22,668 nt of DNA from Larix sibirica (taxonomy: Eukaryota; Streptophyta; Pinopsida; Pinales; Pinaceae): assembly GCA_004151065.3 (NCBI GenBank), contig NWUY0300014095.1, forward strand, positions 1-22,668. The letters are read 5' to 3'. The number at the start of each line of letters is the position of its first letter. The first letter of the stretch is position 1. Made by a program: the position numbers and the translations under genes. A model generated the notes under the pieces. The model was not told where the DNA came from. It searched no databases and saw only the letters and a list, made by a program, of their open reading frames with translations. Shown here in pieces: positions 10,561 to 18,690 of the stretch.

Positions 10561-10857
10561 GTGGCAACATGAGGTCATAAGGTTTAATACTGCTAACGAA
10601 AATTCCGTGTAACATAGAATGCTTACGTTATAGCCATGGGTACAATACTGTAATCAACTGCTCATTTTCCAAATTGTTGTGGTGTGCATTTGGTTGTTTA
10701 TGTTTATGTTTTTATTCATACAATAATTGTTTATAGAAGATCAAGACATTTACATATTTGGTGTTGTGTTTACATTTCTAGTTCCATTAGTTTGCTTGTC
10801 AATCATTCTACATCTTAGATTAACTACAGTTCATTATTGCATTTCAAAAATTCCAAG

Positions 10858-11609
10858 ATGGTGGATGGGGCAGTAATTGATAAAACCTCAAAACCATAAT
10901 GGCTACCGAGCCATAATCTGGATGGGTTTCCTATTCCAAATGGTATATGGTCTAATTGGTACCTTTCTCTAGGGGTAACCCTTGTTGTTTTCATAGGGAA
11001 AATTCCTCCTTGTCAACACCAAGATAAAAGAATAATTTTGTAGGGAGTCTGAATGGGCATGGATGACTTGAAAATATAGCAAGAGGAAGATAATGATGCT
11101 CCAAAGAATTTTCCTAGGATGAGTGATATAGAAATAAACGTAATTATGCAACCCTCAATAACTGCCAAATGGAAAGCATCTCAATAGAAAGGTATATCAC
11201 CAATTTGGTGAACAACGGAAAGTGCTTATACCCAACAATAGAGAATGTTATCAAATGATGTCATATGCCACCCTTATGGGAATTAAGTTTACCACACATT
11301 TGTAAAGTTATTTTGAGAGATATTGAGGAAGTCATAAGGAGTTGAAGAACTTCAATAAGAATCACATCAAAGGTGACCACAAATGTGCTAAAGGAGTATA
11401 TCACAGCCCCCTCCAGAGACATAAGTTTCGTCAAATTCTATCTCAACACACTAAGAAGAGGCATGGGCCCCATGTAAAAAACATCAATGAATTATGAGGT
11501 CACCTTAGAGCAACTCATCTTTATCTACATAATGAGCATTTCATTTCAACATGCAGTATGGGAAGCTTACCAAGATTGCAAGGCCCGTGGTCTATTAAAT
11601 CCAAAGTGA
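10858..11609 (+). pseudogene. unrecognised broken coding region (~250 codons)
   Basis: I cannot name this protein. One frame runs from ATG 10858 (MVDGAVIDKTSKP) to TAG 11185-11187 and includes DGFPIPNGIWSNWYLSLG, GKIPPCQHQDK and NFPRMSDIEINVIMQPSI, with four earlier stops. It overlaps a second frame, 11127-11609, that carries on with SIERYITNLVNNGKCLYPTI, PPLWELSLPHICKVILRDIE, SFVKFYLNTLRRGMG and FQHAVWEAYQDCKARGLL. That frame has stops at 11256 (TGA), 11343 (TGA) and 11475 (TAA), and ends at TGA 11607-11609. A frameshift near 11169-11187 links the two. Residue make-up looks like a real alpha-helical protein. No transposase, RT, gag or enzyme motif was recognised. The gene may belong to the surrounding repeat-rich element, and a tandem array starts 5 bases after its last stop. 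Confidence 0.5.
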
Positions 11610-11614
11610 GCATA

Positions 11615-12650
11615 AATGTAGAATCTTCTTTTAGTAAAGGACAAAATAATTTAAACTAAAAATTCATAACTACCAAGAAGGTAGTTCAAGCATTCTAAGG
11701 CAGCTATGAAAATAGTGCATAAAGGAAGGAATAGAAGGAGTAGCAAGGTATTTTTCACATTGAACATTTTGTAAACTCTTTTATGAAAGTTTAATAAGGA
11801 GAATTCTTCAGGGCCAACATTGCAAGAGAAGGCAAGAGAAATTGGATTTTGTTTTGTCATCCATTGAATTATTTATGTTGCTTGTCTTCTTCCATGTTTT
11901 TATAAGTGATTGTATCACTTCCATTATAACTATTCCATATGGCAAGATATCTCTTACTAAAAATATTCTAATGTAGAATATTCTTTTAATAAAGGACAAA
12001 ATAATTTAAACTAAAAATTCATAACTACCAAGAAGGTAGTTCAAGCATTCTAAGGTAGATATGAAAAGATTGTATAAAGGAAGGAATAGAAGGAGTAGCA
12101 AGGTATTTTTCATGTTGAACATTTTGTAAACTCTTTTATGAAAGTTCAATAAGGAGAATCCTTTAGGGTCAACATTGCAAGAGAAGTTGGATTTTGTTTT
12201 GTCATCCATTGAATTATTTATGTTGCTTGTCTTCTTCCATGTTTTTATAAGTAATTGTATCACTTCCATTATAACTATTCCATATGGCAAGATATTCTCT
12301 TACTAAAAATATTCTAATGTAGAACATTCTTTTAGTAAAGGACAAAATCATTTAAACTAAAAATTCATAACTACCGAGAAGGTAGTTCGAGCATTCTAAG
12401 GTAGCTATGAAAAAAGTGTATAAATGAAGGAATAGAAAGAATAGCAAGGTATTTTTCACATTGAACATTTTGTAAACTCTTTTATAAAAGTTCAATAAGG
12501 AGAATCCTTTTGGGCCAACATTGCAAGAGAAGTTGGATTTTGTTTTGTCATCCATTGAATTATTTATGTTGCTTGTCTTCTTTCACATTTTTATAAGTGA
12601 CTCTATCACTTCCATTATAACTATTCCATATGGCAAGATATTCTCTTACT
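11615..12650. repeat. three-copy tandem array of a ~350-bp unit
   Basis: Copies are 11615-11969 (355 bp), 11970-12315 (346 bp) and 12316-12650 (about 335 bp). Each starts near aatgtagaa and ends with ccatatggcaagatat followed by ctcttact. Copy 1 has a 10-bp insertion after gcaagagaag. Each copy carries a small stem-loop (aactacc / ggtagtt; at 12024-12042 in copy 2). In copy 1 a second hairpin aagtgat-tgt-atcactt is perfect, but it is imperfect in the others. All three keep a minus-strand open frame of about 67-69 codons (up to 87 in copy 2 from its upstream ATG) with a hydrophobic LLLLLFLPL segment, but the differences between copies are mostly amino-acid changing, so I do not call it a gene. 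Confidence 0.93.
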
Positions 12651-13591
12651 TTATTTTCCTATATGTTTGCATGCAAGGTTAGTAATAGTAATGCAATGAT
12701 AGACTTTTCTTAACTTCATTTTTTCTTTATCATGGGATATTTACAATTTTGTTTTTGTTTCTTGAATAGCTATATGTTCTGGAAATAGTTGCATATTTGC
12801 ATAAGATATTTTGTATTTACTTGGTAATCACTTGCTCCTAGTTAGGTTAAGAAGAGTAGGTTGCATCCTGCATATAAAATATATTAACATATTGCATATT
12901 CCATTTGATCTTTATTCATTGTATTAAACTAGTAAAAATTGTCGGACCAGAATTTGGATAAATTCCCTTATGAAGACTAATTAGGACTTCACATCAAAGA
13001 CAACCCATATTGTTAAAGTGAGAACTTCACATGCATCAACAACATGCAAGTATGCAAATTAAACTTTTTATTTTTTATAAAATTTCAATTAATCATTACA
13101 AAATTAAATAATTTGTAATAATATTGATATTTTATAGTGAACATAATAATGAGAGGATCTAATTTAGGGTGGGGGGATTATGCAAGGGAGAGGTCTCTTC
13201 AGGGCTCTTCAATAAGTTTTGACCTTAGTTCAACGTTTTTGTGCTTTGGGGTTTTGCAACACGACAAAGGGGAGGTGATCGGTCTTGATATGGTGATATA
13301 GACTTCTTCCTCCTATATGGTTTTGTTGACATGTTTTTCCTGTAAGAGAAAGCCAACATCTTGAGAGCAAATTCGTGGGGGGAAGGCTCTCCTTCGTTTT
13401 TAAAGAGGTGGTACACCTCTCACCTCGCCATGATATTTAATTCATTAAAAAGGGAAATACTACTATGGCTAGTTTCCATGACAATGCATTCAATAAAGAT
13501 CATGAATGTTTATATCATAATTGTTTTGCTTACTGTGAGGTGACCAGGCATGTTGACATATAAAGTAAAAGACAAACACAAACTTCAAGAA
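12651..13591. other. no supported gene
   Basis: AT-rich sequence with a less AT-rich patch at about 13150-13430. Open frames there (13225-13416 minus, 13361-13543 plus) overlap each other and show no family motif. Confidence 0.45.
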
Positions 13592-13787
13592 AGTAATATT
13601 GAATCATGTCTTCTAGCTTATTTTTCCTTAAGCCATACATGTAAACCATGAGACATCCATGATTTCAAGAGAAGGAAATAAAAAACAAAAGTGATATTGA
13701 ATCATGTCTTCTATCTTATTTTTCCTTAAGCTATACATGTAAACCATTAGACATCCATGATTTCAAGAGAAGGAAATAAAAAACAAA
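13592..13787. repeat. two-copy tandem repeat, 98-bp unit
   Basis: Units at 13592-13689 and 13690-13787 are nearly identical, with about four or five differences by eye. Both run from agtRatattgaatcatgtc to a run ending aaaaaacaaa. High identity implies a recent duplication compared with the surrounding decayed sequence. Confidence 0.93.
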
Positions 13788-13908
13788 ATAGTAGTGGTCA
13801 TCAAATAGCTTTAAAAGATTATTCCATGAAGAGAGTTTAAAAAGTCTCATTTTCTTAATTTCCCAATGAATATAACCACATCACGGGACATAAAAGCTAA
13901 ATGGTGTG

Positions 13909-13990
13909 TAGGATAAAATACAACCAAAATGCCTCGCTTTTTCGGTTATTTTGGGATAAAAACTGGTTAAAATTTTTGCTGGAAATTGCT
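13909..13990 (+). repeat. dispersed repeat module B, copy 2
   Basis: Counterpart of 10457-10560, with cgctttttcgg, attttggg, and ggttaaaat at the same spacing. It is followed by about 180 bases rich in attgc/gcaat words (13990-14172) and then by module A copy 2. Confidence 0.7.
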
Positions 13991-14172
13991 ATTTTCGCAT
14001 TTTTGTAATTTCAGCAATTGGGATTGCCTGTTCTAGACTAATTGCCCAATTTTAAAACTACCCAGATCGCCAAAATTGCAATCAAGGTACTCCAAATTGC
14101 GATTTTGGAAAGAGTTGATTTTCCGGATTCCGACGAGTTGGGGGCGTTTTGGTTAGCCCTTATACAGCTCCT

Positions 14173-14493
14173 GGTTGTGTCTACAAATAAGCTAAAATAC
14201 AAGGGAGGGTGTCTTACAAGACATAATTGAGGATGAAAAAAAGAGAGATTTGCTCCTTTAGAACAAATGTTTCATTATCTATATTATAGGGATATGGTAT
14301 ATGTAAATTGTACAACATCGTTTAACTTTTAACGTTACATTTATAACTCAAGGTGATGATCATAGAGTCAAAATGTTTATCTATACTACATGGATATGGT
14401 GTATGTGAATTGTGCGGTATCTTTTTATTTTTAACATTGCATTTTATTCCCCGACACAAACAATTTAAGATAATGATGTTAGTGCCAAAAATG
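14173..14493 (+). repeat. dispersed repeat module A, copy 2
   Basis: Counterpart of 10155-10450. It contains two imperfect tandem units starting at 14265 and 14371 (periods of about 106 and 118), each with a ggatatggtRtatgtRaattg core and ending near the aatgatgttagtgcc type of sequence. An enhancer-like repeat in an LTR is one possible reading, not shown here. Confidence 0.7.
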
Positions 14494-14756
14494 TTATTGA
14501 CCACTGTGCAAGCTATCCATACAAAATTCAAAACAAAAACAAGGTAAGTTGCTAAGCAACAAGTCCCTGCCTATGTCTTCACTAGTGATTGTTTGCTAAC
14601 ATCTCTAACCAATATTACTAATAAACTATATGGAGGCCAACGAGAGCCATGGATGCATAGGTGGGATAGATCATGAGGTGGCTTGTTGGCCCGAAATCCA
14701 ATAGGATTTTCCAACCTAGCATTCATTTCAATTCAAGGTTTTATCGTCTATAATTA

Positions 14757-14812
14757 TAAACAAAAACAAGAGCATGGAAAAATATAAACTAAAACAAGAA
14801 CATGGAAAAAAT
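14757..14812. repeat. two-copy tandem repeat, 28-bp unit
   Basis: taaacaaaaacaagagcatg at 14757 recurs at 14785 with two substitutions, each followed by an A-rich tail. The rest of 14494-15200 holds no gene that I can support. Confidence 0.85.
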
Positions 14813-15298
14813 TATACTAAGAAGAGAAGGCATACACAACGAGAACAAGGTTCATGTAACAATACATTGTTGTATGCATAAAGGCAAAAAATCATTCAGT
14901 TCATTCCAAAGATAAACACTGACCCAAAAAATATTACAATGCAGATTGCAGGTTGAAACAACCTTTTTTTTATTATTCACATAAAATATCTAAAAATCTA
15001 ATTTTTAATAATTCTTCACATAGTGCCATATAGATCTTATAGGTTCAAGAAGCAATTGTCGTGTTATTTGGGTTTACCTTGTATCATTTAGTCTCTTTCA
15101 ATATTCTACAAAAGACCTGATTCTCAGTGTTAATTCAAGAAGTCTAACTCATATGGGAATGTGGCAATGCTCTTTCATATAATTTCCAAGAGGTATAAAA
15201 ATATCCAATGAGAAACTACGCCAATGCCTTCTAAGAATAATAAAACCAAACCAACTAATTGAAACAAAATTTAACACAGGGCACAAAAAAGAGAATTA

Positions 15299-15457
15299 TG
15301 CTAGAGGAGAGGAAATGGTAAAGTAATTCAGAGCTATGGATCCATAGTGTATAGGAATTTTCCTTCCCTTTCCATGGCCAACTCAGTTTCCAAAGCATTG
15401 ATCTGCTAACCCTTGCAAGGTAAAGACTCACCAAAGTAATACTCCAGTTTCTCTATA
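15299..15457 (-). pseudogene. BCKDHA-like: E1-alpha pseudogene exon 4
   Basis: The minus frame from 15457 reads YRETGVLLW, a TGA stop, VFTLQGLADQCFGN, a second TGA, then GKGRKIPIHYGS and LNYFTISSPLA before a TAA. This matches the plant E1-alpha block YREPGVLLWRGF, QCFGNK, GKGRQMPIHYGS, ISSPIATQLP. The exon begins just after a GAATAG acceptor (AG at 15459-15458) and joins exon 3 in phase 0. It contains no frameshift, only three stops. After a pyrimidine-rich stretch, a further fragment resembling GVxYSL at about 15232-15205 needs a one-base frame correction and is uncertain. Confidence 0.9.
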
Positions 15458-15554
15458 CTATTCATAGTAGGAATCGTAATAATTATTCTTGTAAATAAAT
15501 ATAACAAAACTTAGAGATATTATCTATGTCTATTTTTGAACAATAAGTAATCAC

Positions 15555-15741
15555 CTGGGAAAACACCATATCCTCAATTCTTAGACATGCAACAGATCCA
15601 ACACCCATGACCTCCTCTCCAATGGAGGTTAAATAGAATGCAATTATGCCTTGTCTCTGTGCTTCATAGAATATTTTATCCATAATGTGAACGATCACCA
15701 TGTCACTATACATTTTTAGTGCAAAATATTTGTCAATTTGT
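15555..15741 (-). pseudogene. BCKDHA-like: E1-alpha pseudogene exon 3
   Basis: An uninterrupted 62-codon exon reading QIDKYFALKMYSDM, then HIMDKIFYEAQRQG, FYLTSIGEE and MVFSQ. FYEAQRQG and FYLTxIGEE are hallmark blocks of the E1-alpha family near the start of the catalytic domain. It ends at a good donor, CAG|GTGATT (15555/15554). The expected acceptor AG before the first Gln codon is not present (the sequence is TAAACAA), so it may have mutated. The continuing open frame beyond 15555 (VITYCSK) is intron read-through. Confidence 0.93.
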
Positions 15742-15833
15742 TTAGAAAAGGACCAATATATCTCAGTTAAGAAGTTGGACAACTACTAGGCAAATGGATT
15801 TAGAACAGATTATAACTTTTTTTAGTTACAAAC

Positions 15834-15970
15834 CTCTTCAAATCAATGCCCGCAATGTGGTGACCATGTTCATCTAAAATATTGTAACATGGGGTTGCTT
15901 TCTATGATGTTTTGGATAAAAACTCCATATGATATGCATATCTCACATTTCTTATTCCAGTATCCTCAAA
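15834..15970 (-). pseudogene. BCKDHA-like: E1-alpha pseudogene exon 2
   Basis: After an ATATTAG acceptor (AG at 15972-15971), the frame reads FEDTGIRNVRYAYHMEFLSK, a TAG stop at 15904-15902, then ATPCYNILDEHGHHIAGIDL. It lines up with the plant segment M-x-F-(I/L) ... P-C-Y-x-(V/I)-L-D-x-x-G that precedes exon 3. The donor would be AAGAG|GTTTGT at 15834/15833, leaving phase 2. Identity is lower than in exon 3, but the C-Y-x-x-L-D block and the position make it convincing. Confidence 0.8.
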
Positions 15971-16064
15971 CTAATATCATCATAGACAAAATTAAGAGAC
16001 TTAATAAGAAAAAATTGAAAGAGATTGAAAGAAGTAACAAAGTTTGGTTAAGACAATAACTGAC

Positions 16065-16259
16065 TTGTGTTTCATCCTCAAGCTTCCTAATTGTTTTATC
16101 ATCATCAGGTTGTTTTCCAGATTTAGTATTTATCAGCCCGTGCCTGCTAGAGATTGAGATAGCAAGCCAACTATGTGGTGATTCCCAGCTAACAAGAGAT
16201 CTCGATATATTAATAACATTGCTTTTGACAACATAACAAACATATGGCCTTGCTGCAGC
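16065..16259 (-). pseudogene. possible E1-alpha transit-peptide exon
   Basis: An open stretch begins after TTTGCAG (16260) and reads AAARPYVCYVVKSNVINISR, then SWLAISISSRHGLINTKSGK and DDDKTIRKLEDETQ. It is rich in Ser, Arg and hydrophobic residues with few acids in the first half, as in mitochondrial targeting peptides, then turns acidic as the E1-alpha linker often does. The donor would be CAA|GTCAGT at 16065/16064. Its phase (0) fits exon 2. No ATG starts the stretch (an upstream TTG is not a plant start), so the first exon with the initiator is missing or lies elsewhere. Assignment is by position and composition only. Confidence 0.4.
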
Positions 16260-16265
16260 CTGCAA

Positions 16266-17695
16266 ATAGCTAATTCCTGGAACCTAGTTCAACCGAGTTA
16301 CGCATCTTCTACAAAGGAAGGAAACAACCATGACTCTTAATGAATTCAAGTTGAACTACCCAAAAACATCAACAAAAGAATGCTTGTGACAATGTTTTAT
16401 CATAAATTTTGGAAGAGGGATGATAGTTGTGTTTGATTATATCTCAATGGCATTAACATTCCTACAACAAACCTCTACTACCCTCAAAACATCGTAGAGG
16501 AGCACTAGGTTGATCGGTCCCTTCATAGGAACCCATTTCATAAGATATTGAAGAACAAATAGTTTATGGTGTTACAAGATATCCCACTTCAGTAAAATGA
16601 ATTGTATTTTTGTTTTAGTGTGGGATAATCCTAGGAGCACGTGTGCTTTGTTCTTCTCGCCACGTATGTAAGAAACCTCTAGATGTGGGATGGTACATAC
16701 CTTCAACCAAAACACATTTAAAACAAGAATTAATGTAGGCTAGTGCACACATGAGCCGAGGTAATAACCGCCACAATGGCATACTGTTGAGAGTGACCCT
16801 ACCTTGTCTCATAGCCACACATATGTCCGGGGGTATAGCTTATAGGCTAGACTCTTTAATTTGTTCACTTACCAAGAAATGTGACAAGTCGTGATGTGTT
16901 CCACTTAACTTTACTAATACTCATAAAAATATATCTTTGCCTTGATTAGAGGCCAAATAAGGCCTTCACTGTATTGATTGGCTAAAAACAATTTTGGTTA
17001 AAAAAACTTAGATTAAAACATATTGAAAAGAGTGAGGAGTACTAAAATTCAAGCAGGGCGATTTCTAAAGTCCCTGCTACTCTCGACAGGGACTAGTAAA
17101 GGGAAAAATTGCCTAAAATGATGAAAGGGTCTCTCTACTTACGATGTTGTAGGTAAGTATGCAAAGAAGGTGAATGTGAATGTGAGACTTGGATGAGAAT
17201 GCTTCCCTTGGAAAGTTTAAGTAACTAAATGAACAAACCTGTCTAATGATTTTGATGGTTGGCTATGAGGTTTAACCTTTGTAAACTCAGTGTTTTAGTG
17301 GTGTGATCAAAAGTTTTGTGATGCAAGTGTCCAACTAATTAATAAAACATCAAAAGTATGGTGCAACTCCAATAAAGGCATTATAAAATGGAACATGTGA
17401 ATTAAAGCTTAATTATGGTTGACACCACGTTGCTCCACTATCAACGCGGTTAAGGATATGTTTGTTTCAAATTGATGTATGAATGGAGTCATGTTATGTT
17501 TCCTTGACTATCATACATCACTATGACTATGACTATGAATATCATCCCATGACTATGCTATCATCCCAATTGACACCTTATCAAGGTCATGGATTGGTTA
17601 ACAAACTATGCTAATTAAATTCATTTTAAAGCAAAGTTGAAAAAACTATGGTAATCAAATTGTTAGAACCATGTTAGCGATCAAATTACCGTGAA
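16266..17695. other. no supported gene; one hairpin and ATGACT-like repeats
   Basis: No open frame here shows a domain; 16818-16615 on the minus strand is probably random. An 8-bp inverted repeat (agtccctg 17069-17076, cagggact 17087-17094, 10-base spacer) stands out. At about 17519-17568 there are short ctatgactatgac/ctatcatccca repeats. Confidence 0.5.
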
Positions 17696-17765
17696 AATTA
17701 ATTGGTATTGATTATGCATGAGTCAATCATGAATTAATTGGTATTGATTATGCATGAGCCAATGG
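17696..17765. repeat. two-copy tandem repeat, 36-bp unit
   Basis: aattaattggtattgattat at 17696 recurs exactly at 17732; both continue gcatgagYcaat. The near-perfect identity suggests recent replication slippage. Confidence 0.9.
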
Positions 17766-18190
17766 ACTAATTTTAAGAGAATTAACTTTGTGATCTTTGT
17801 ATGAGGACATTAGGATCCAACATAAACAAACTAATCGAGGTTATTATCGGTTCTAAGGTTTATGGGTACCATCTCTTGCATACGTCTATTAGATTCTTCT
17901 TTGATCCTAGGTGCAGATTAAGATGTATAATCAACATCGAACATTGAGTCTAATGTAAAAAATAATCACATGGGAAACTTACTTGTTCTCAAACATAATA
18001 TGTTTTCCTTTGAAAATTTCAACTGCATAAGATATTATGATTTAATCATTCACCTCATAAATGTTGAAGTAGTTTGACCTAATGATAGAAGCATTAGGTG
18101 ATTGGCACCACTTTACATCTCCTCTTTATTTTTTTTAAATCACTTAATCCATCAAGTCAATCTCTAAGAAAGAAGCAAACCTATTTTGGT

Positions 18191-18636
18191 TCAATGATTT
18201 TTCATGATCTCAATAGGCCTTAACTTCTCAAGCACTTTGTACTCCTCTGGGACATGTGCAATACGGCCATAAATTCTCAACTTATGTCCTGCCCAATATA
18301 TGTGGGCACCCCTTTGAGTAGGGTCTTTATCCAACTAACACACAACTCGCTAACAACTCTTTGCCCAAAATGAAGAGATCTAGCTAAGATACAAATCACA
18401 CTCATCAATCGAGGAATAAAATGAAAAGAGTGGTTCAATTTCTAACTCTGCATCTTTAGCCAACCAACAAAAAAATTCATCCCAAAACCCTTGCACTCAT
18501 TAGGATTTTTCAACAACGTAACACTGTCACAAGTAAACATAAATCTAGCATACTCTATCATGAACATAATCTCATTGTACTACTATCTAAATAATATACC
18601 ATCTAACTTAATTAATCTCCAAGCTTGCCACTCCAT
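18191..18636 (-). pseudogene. unrecognised broken coding region (~149 codons)
   Basis: I do not recognise the family. From ATG 18636 one frame reads MEWQAWRLIKLDGILFR, two TAG stops (18585-18580), YNEIMFMIEYARFMF and CDSVTLLKNPNECKGF. A frameshift near 18485 then moves to a second frame: WDEFFCWLAKDAELEIEPLF, SSIDECDLYLS, a TAG at 18382-18380, ISSFWAKS, two more stops, then DKDPTQRGAHIYWAGHKLRI and AHVPEEYKVLEKLRPIE, ending at TGA 18193-18191. The second frame stays in register for 99 codons despite three stops. The composition, rich in Trp, Tyr, Glu and Lys, is unlike random AT-rich DNA, so coding ancestry is likely. Introns, or an origin in a mobile element, cannot be excluded. Confidence 0.5.
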
Positions 18637-18690
18637 CCTTTTTATAGGTAAAAGGAGGGTCTCTTTATTTCTCATATAAATCCTCATTTA

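Larger units (their letters stand above)
15205..16259 (-). pseudogene. BCKDHA-like: pseudogene of branched-chain 2-oxoacid dehydrogenase E1-alpha
   Basis: The intact enzyme is the thiamine-diphosphate-dependent E1 alpha subunit of the mitochondrial complex that breaks down valine, leucine and isoleucine. On the minus strand, at least three exons match the N-terminal part of the plant protein in order: exon 2 at 15970-15834, exon 3 at about 15741-15555 and exon 4 at 15457-15299. A possible transit-peptide exon (16259-16065) and a faint exon 5 near 15232-15205 flank them. Intervening sequences of about 90-100 bp begin with GT and mostly end with AG, and intron phases agree across junctions. The copy therefore descends from an intron-containing gene, not from mRNA. 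In-frame stops at 15902-15904, 15428-15430, 15383-15385 and 15296-15298 kill it. The C-terminal half, including the diphosphate-binding G-D-G segment, was not found. Confidence 0.88.

Noticed and set aside
12006-12290. 94-codon minus-strand frame as a small membrane protein gene
   Set aside because: It is part of the tandem array, its first codon is TTG rather than ATG, and differences between copies are mostly amino-acid changing.
11615-12650. CRISPR-like array
   Set aside because: The repeats are ~350 bp, contiguous and have no spacers; the sequence is plant nuclear.
13225-13543. Overlapping open frames on both strands in a less AT-rich patch
   Set aside because: No recognisable domain, and the two frames overlap antisense; coding potential cannot be shown.
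16615-16818. 67-codon minus-strand frame
   Set aside because: No motif, no neighbouring exon and no matching repeat; probably chance.
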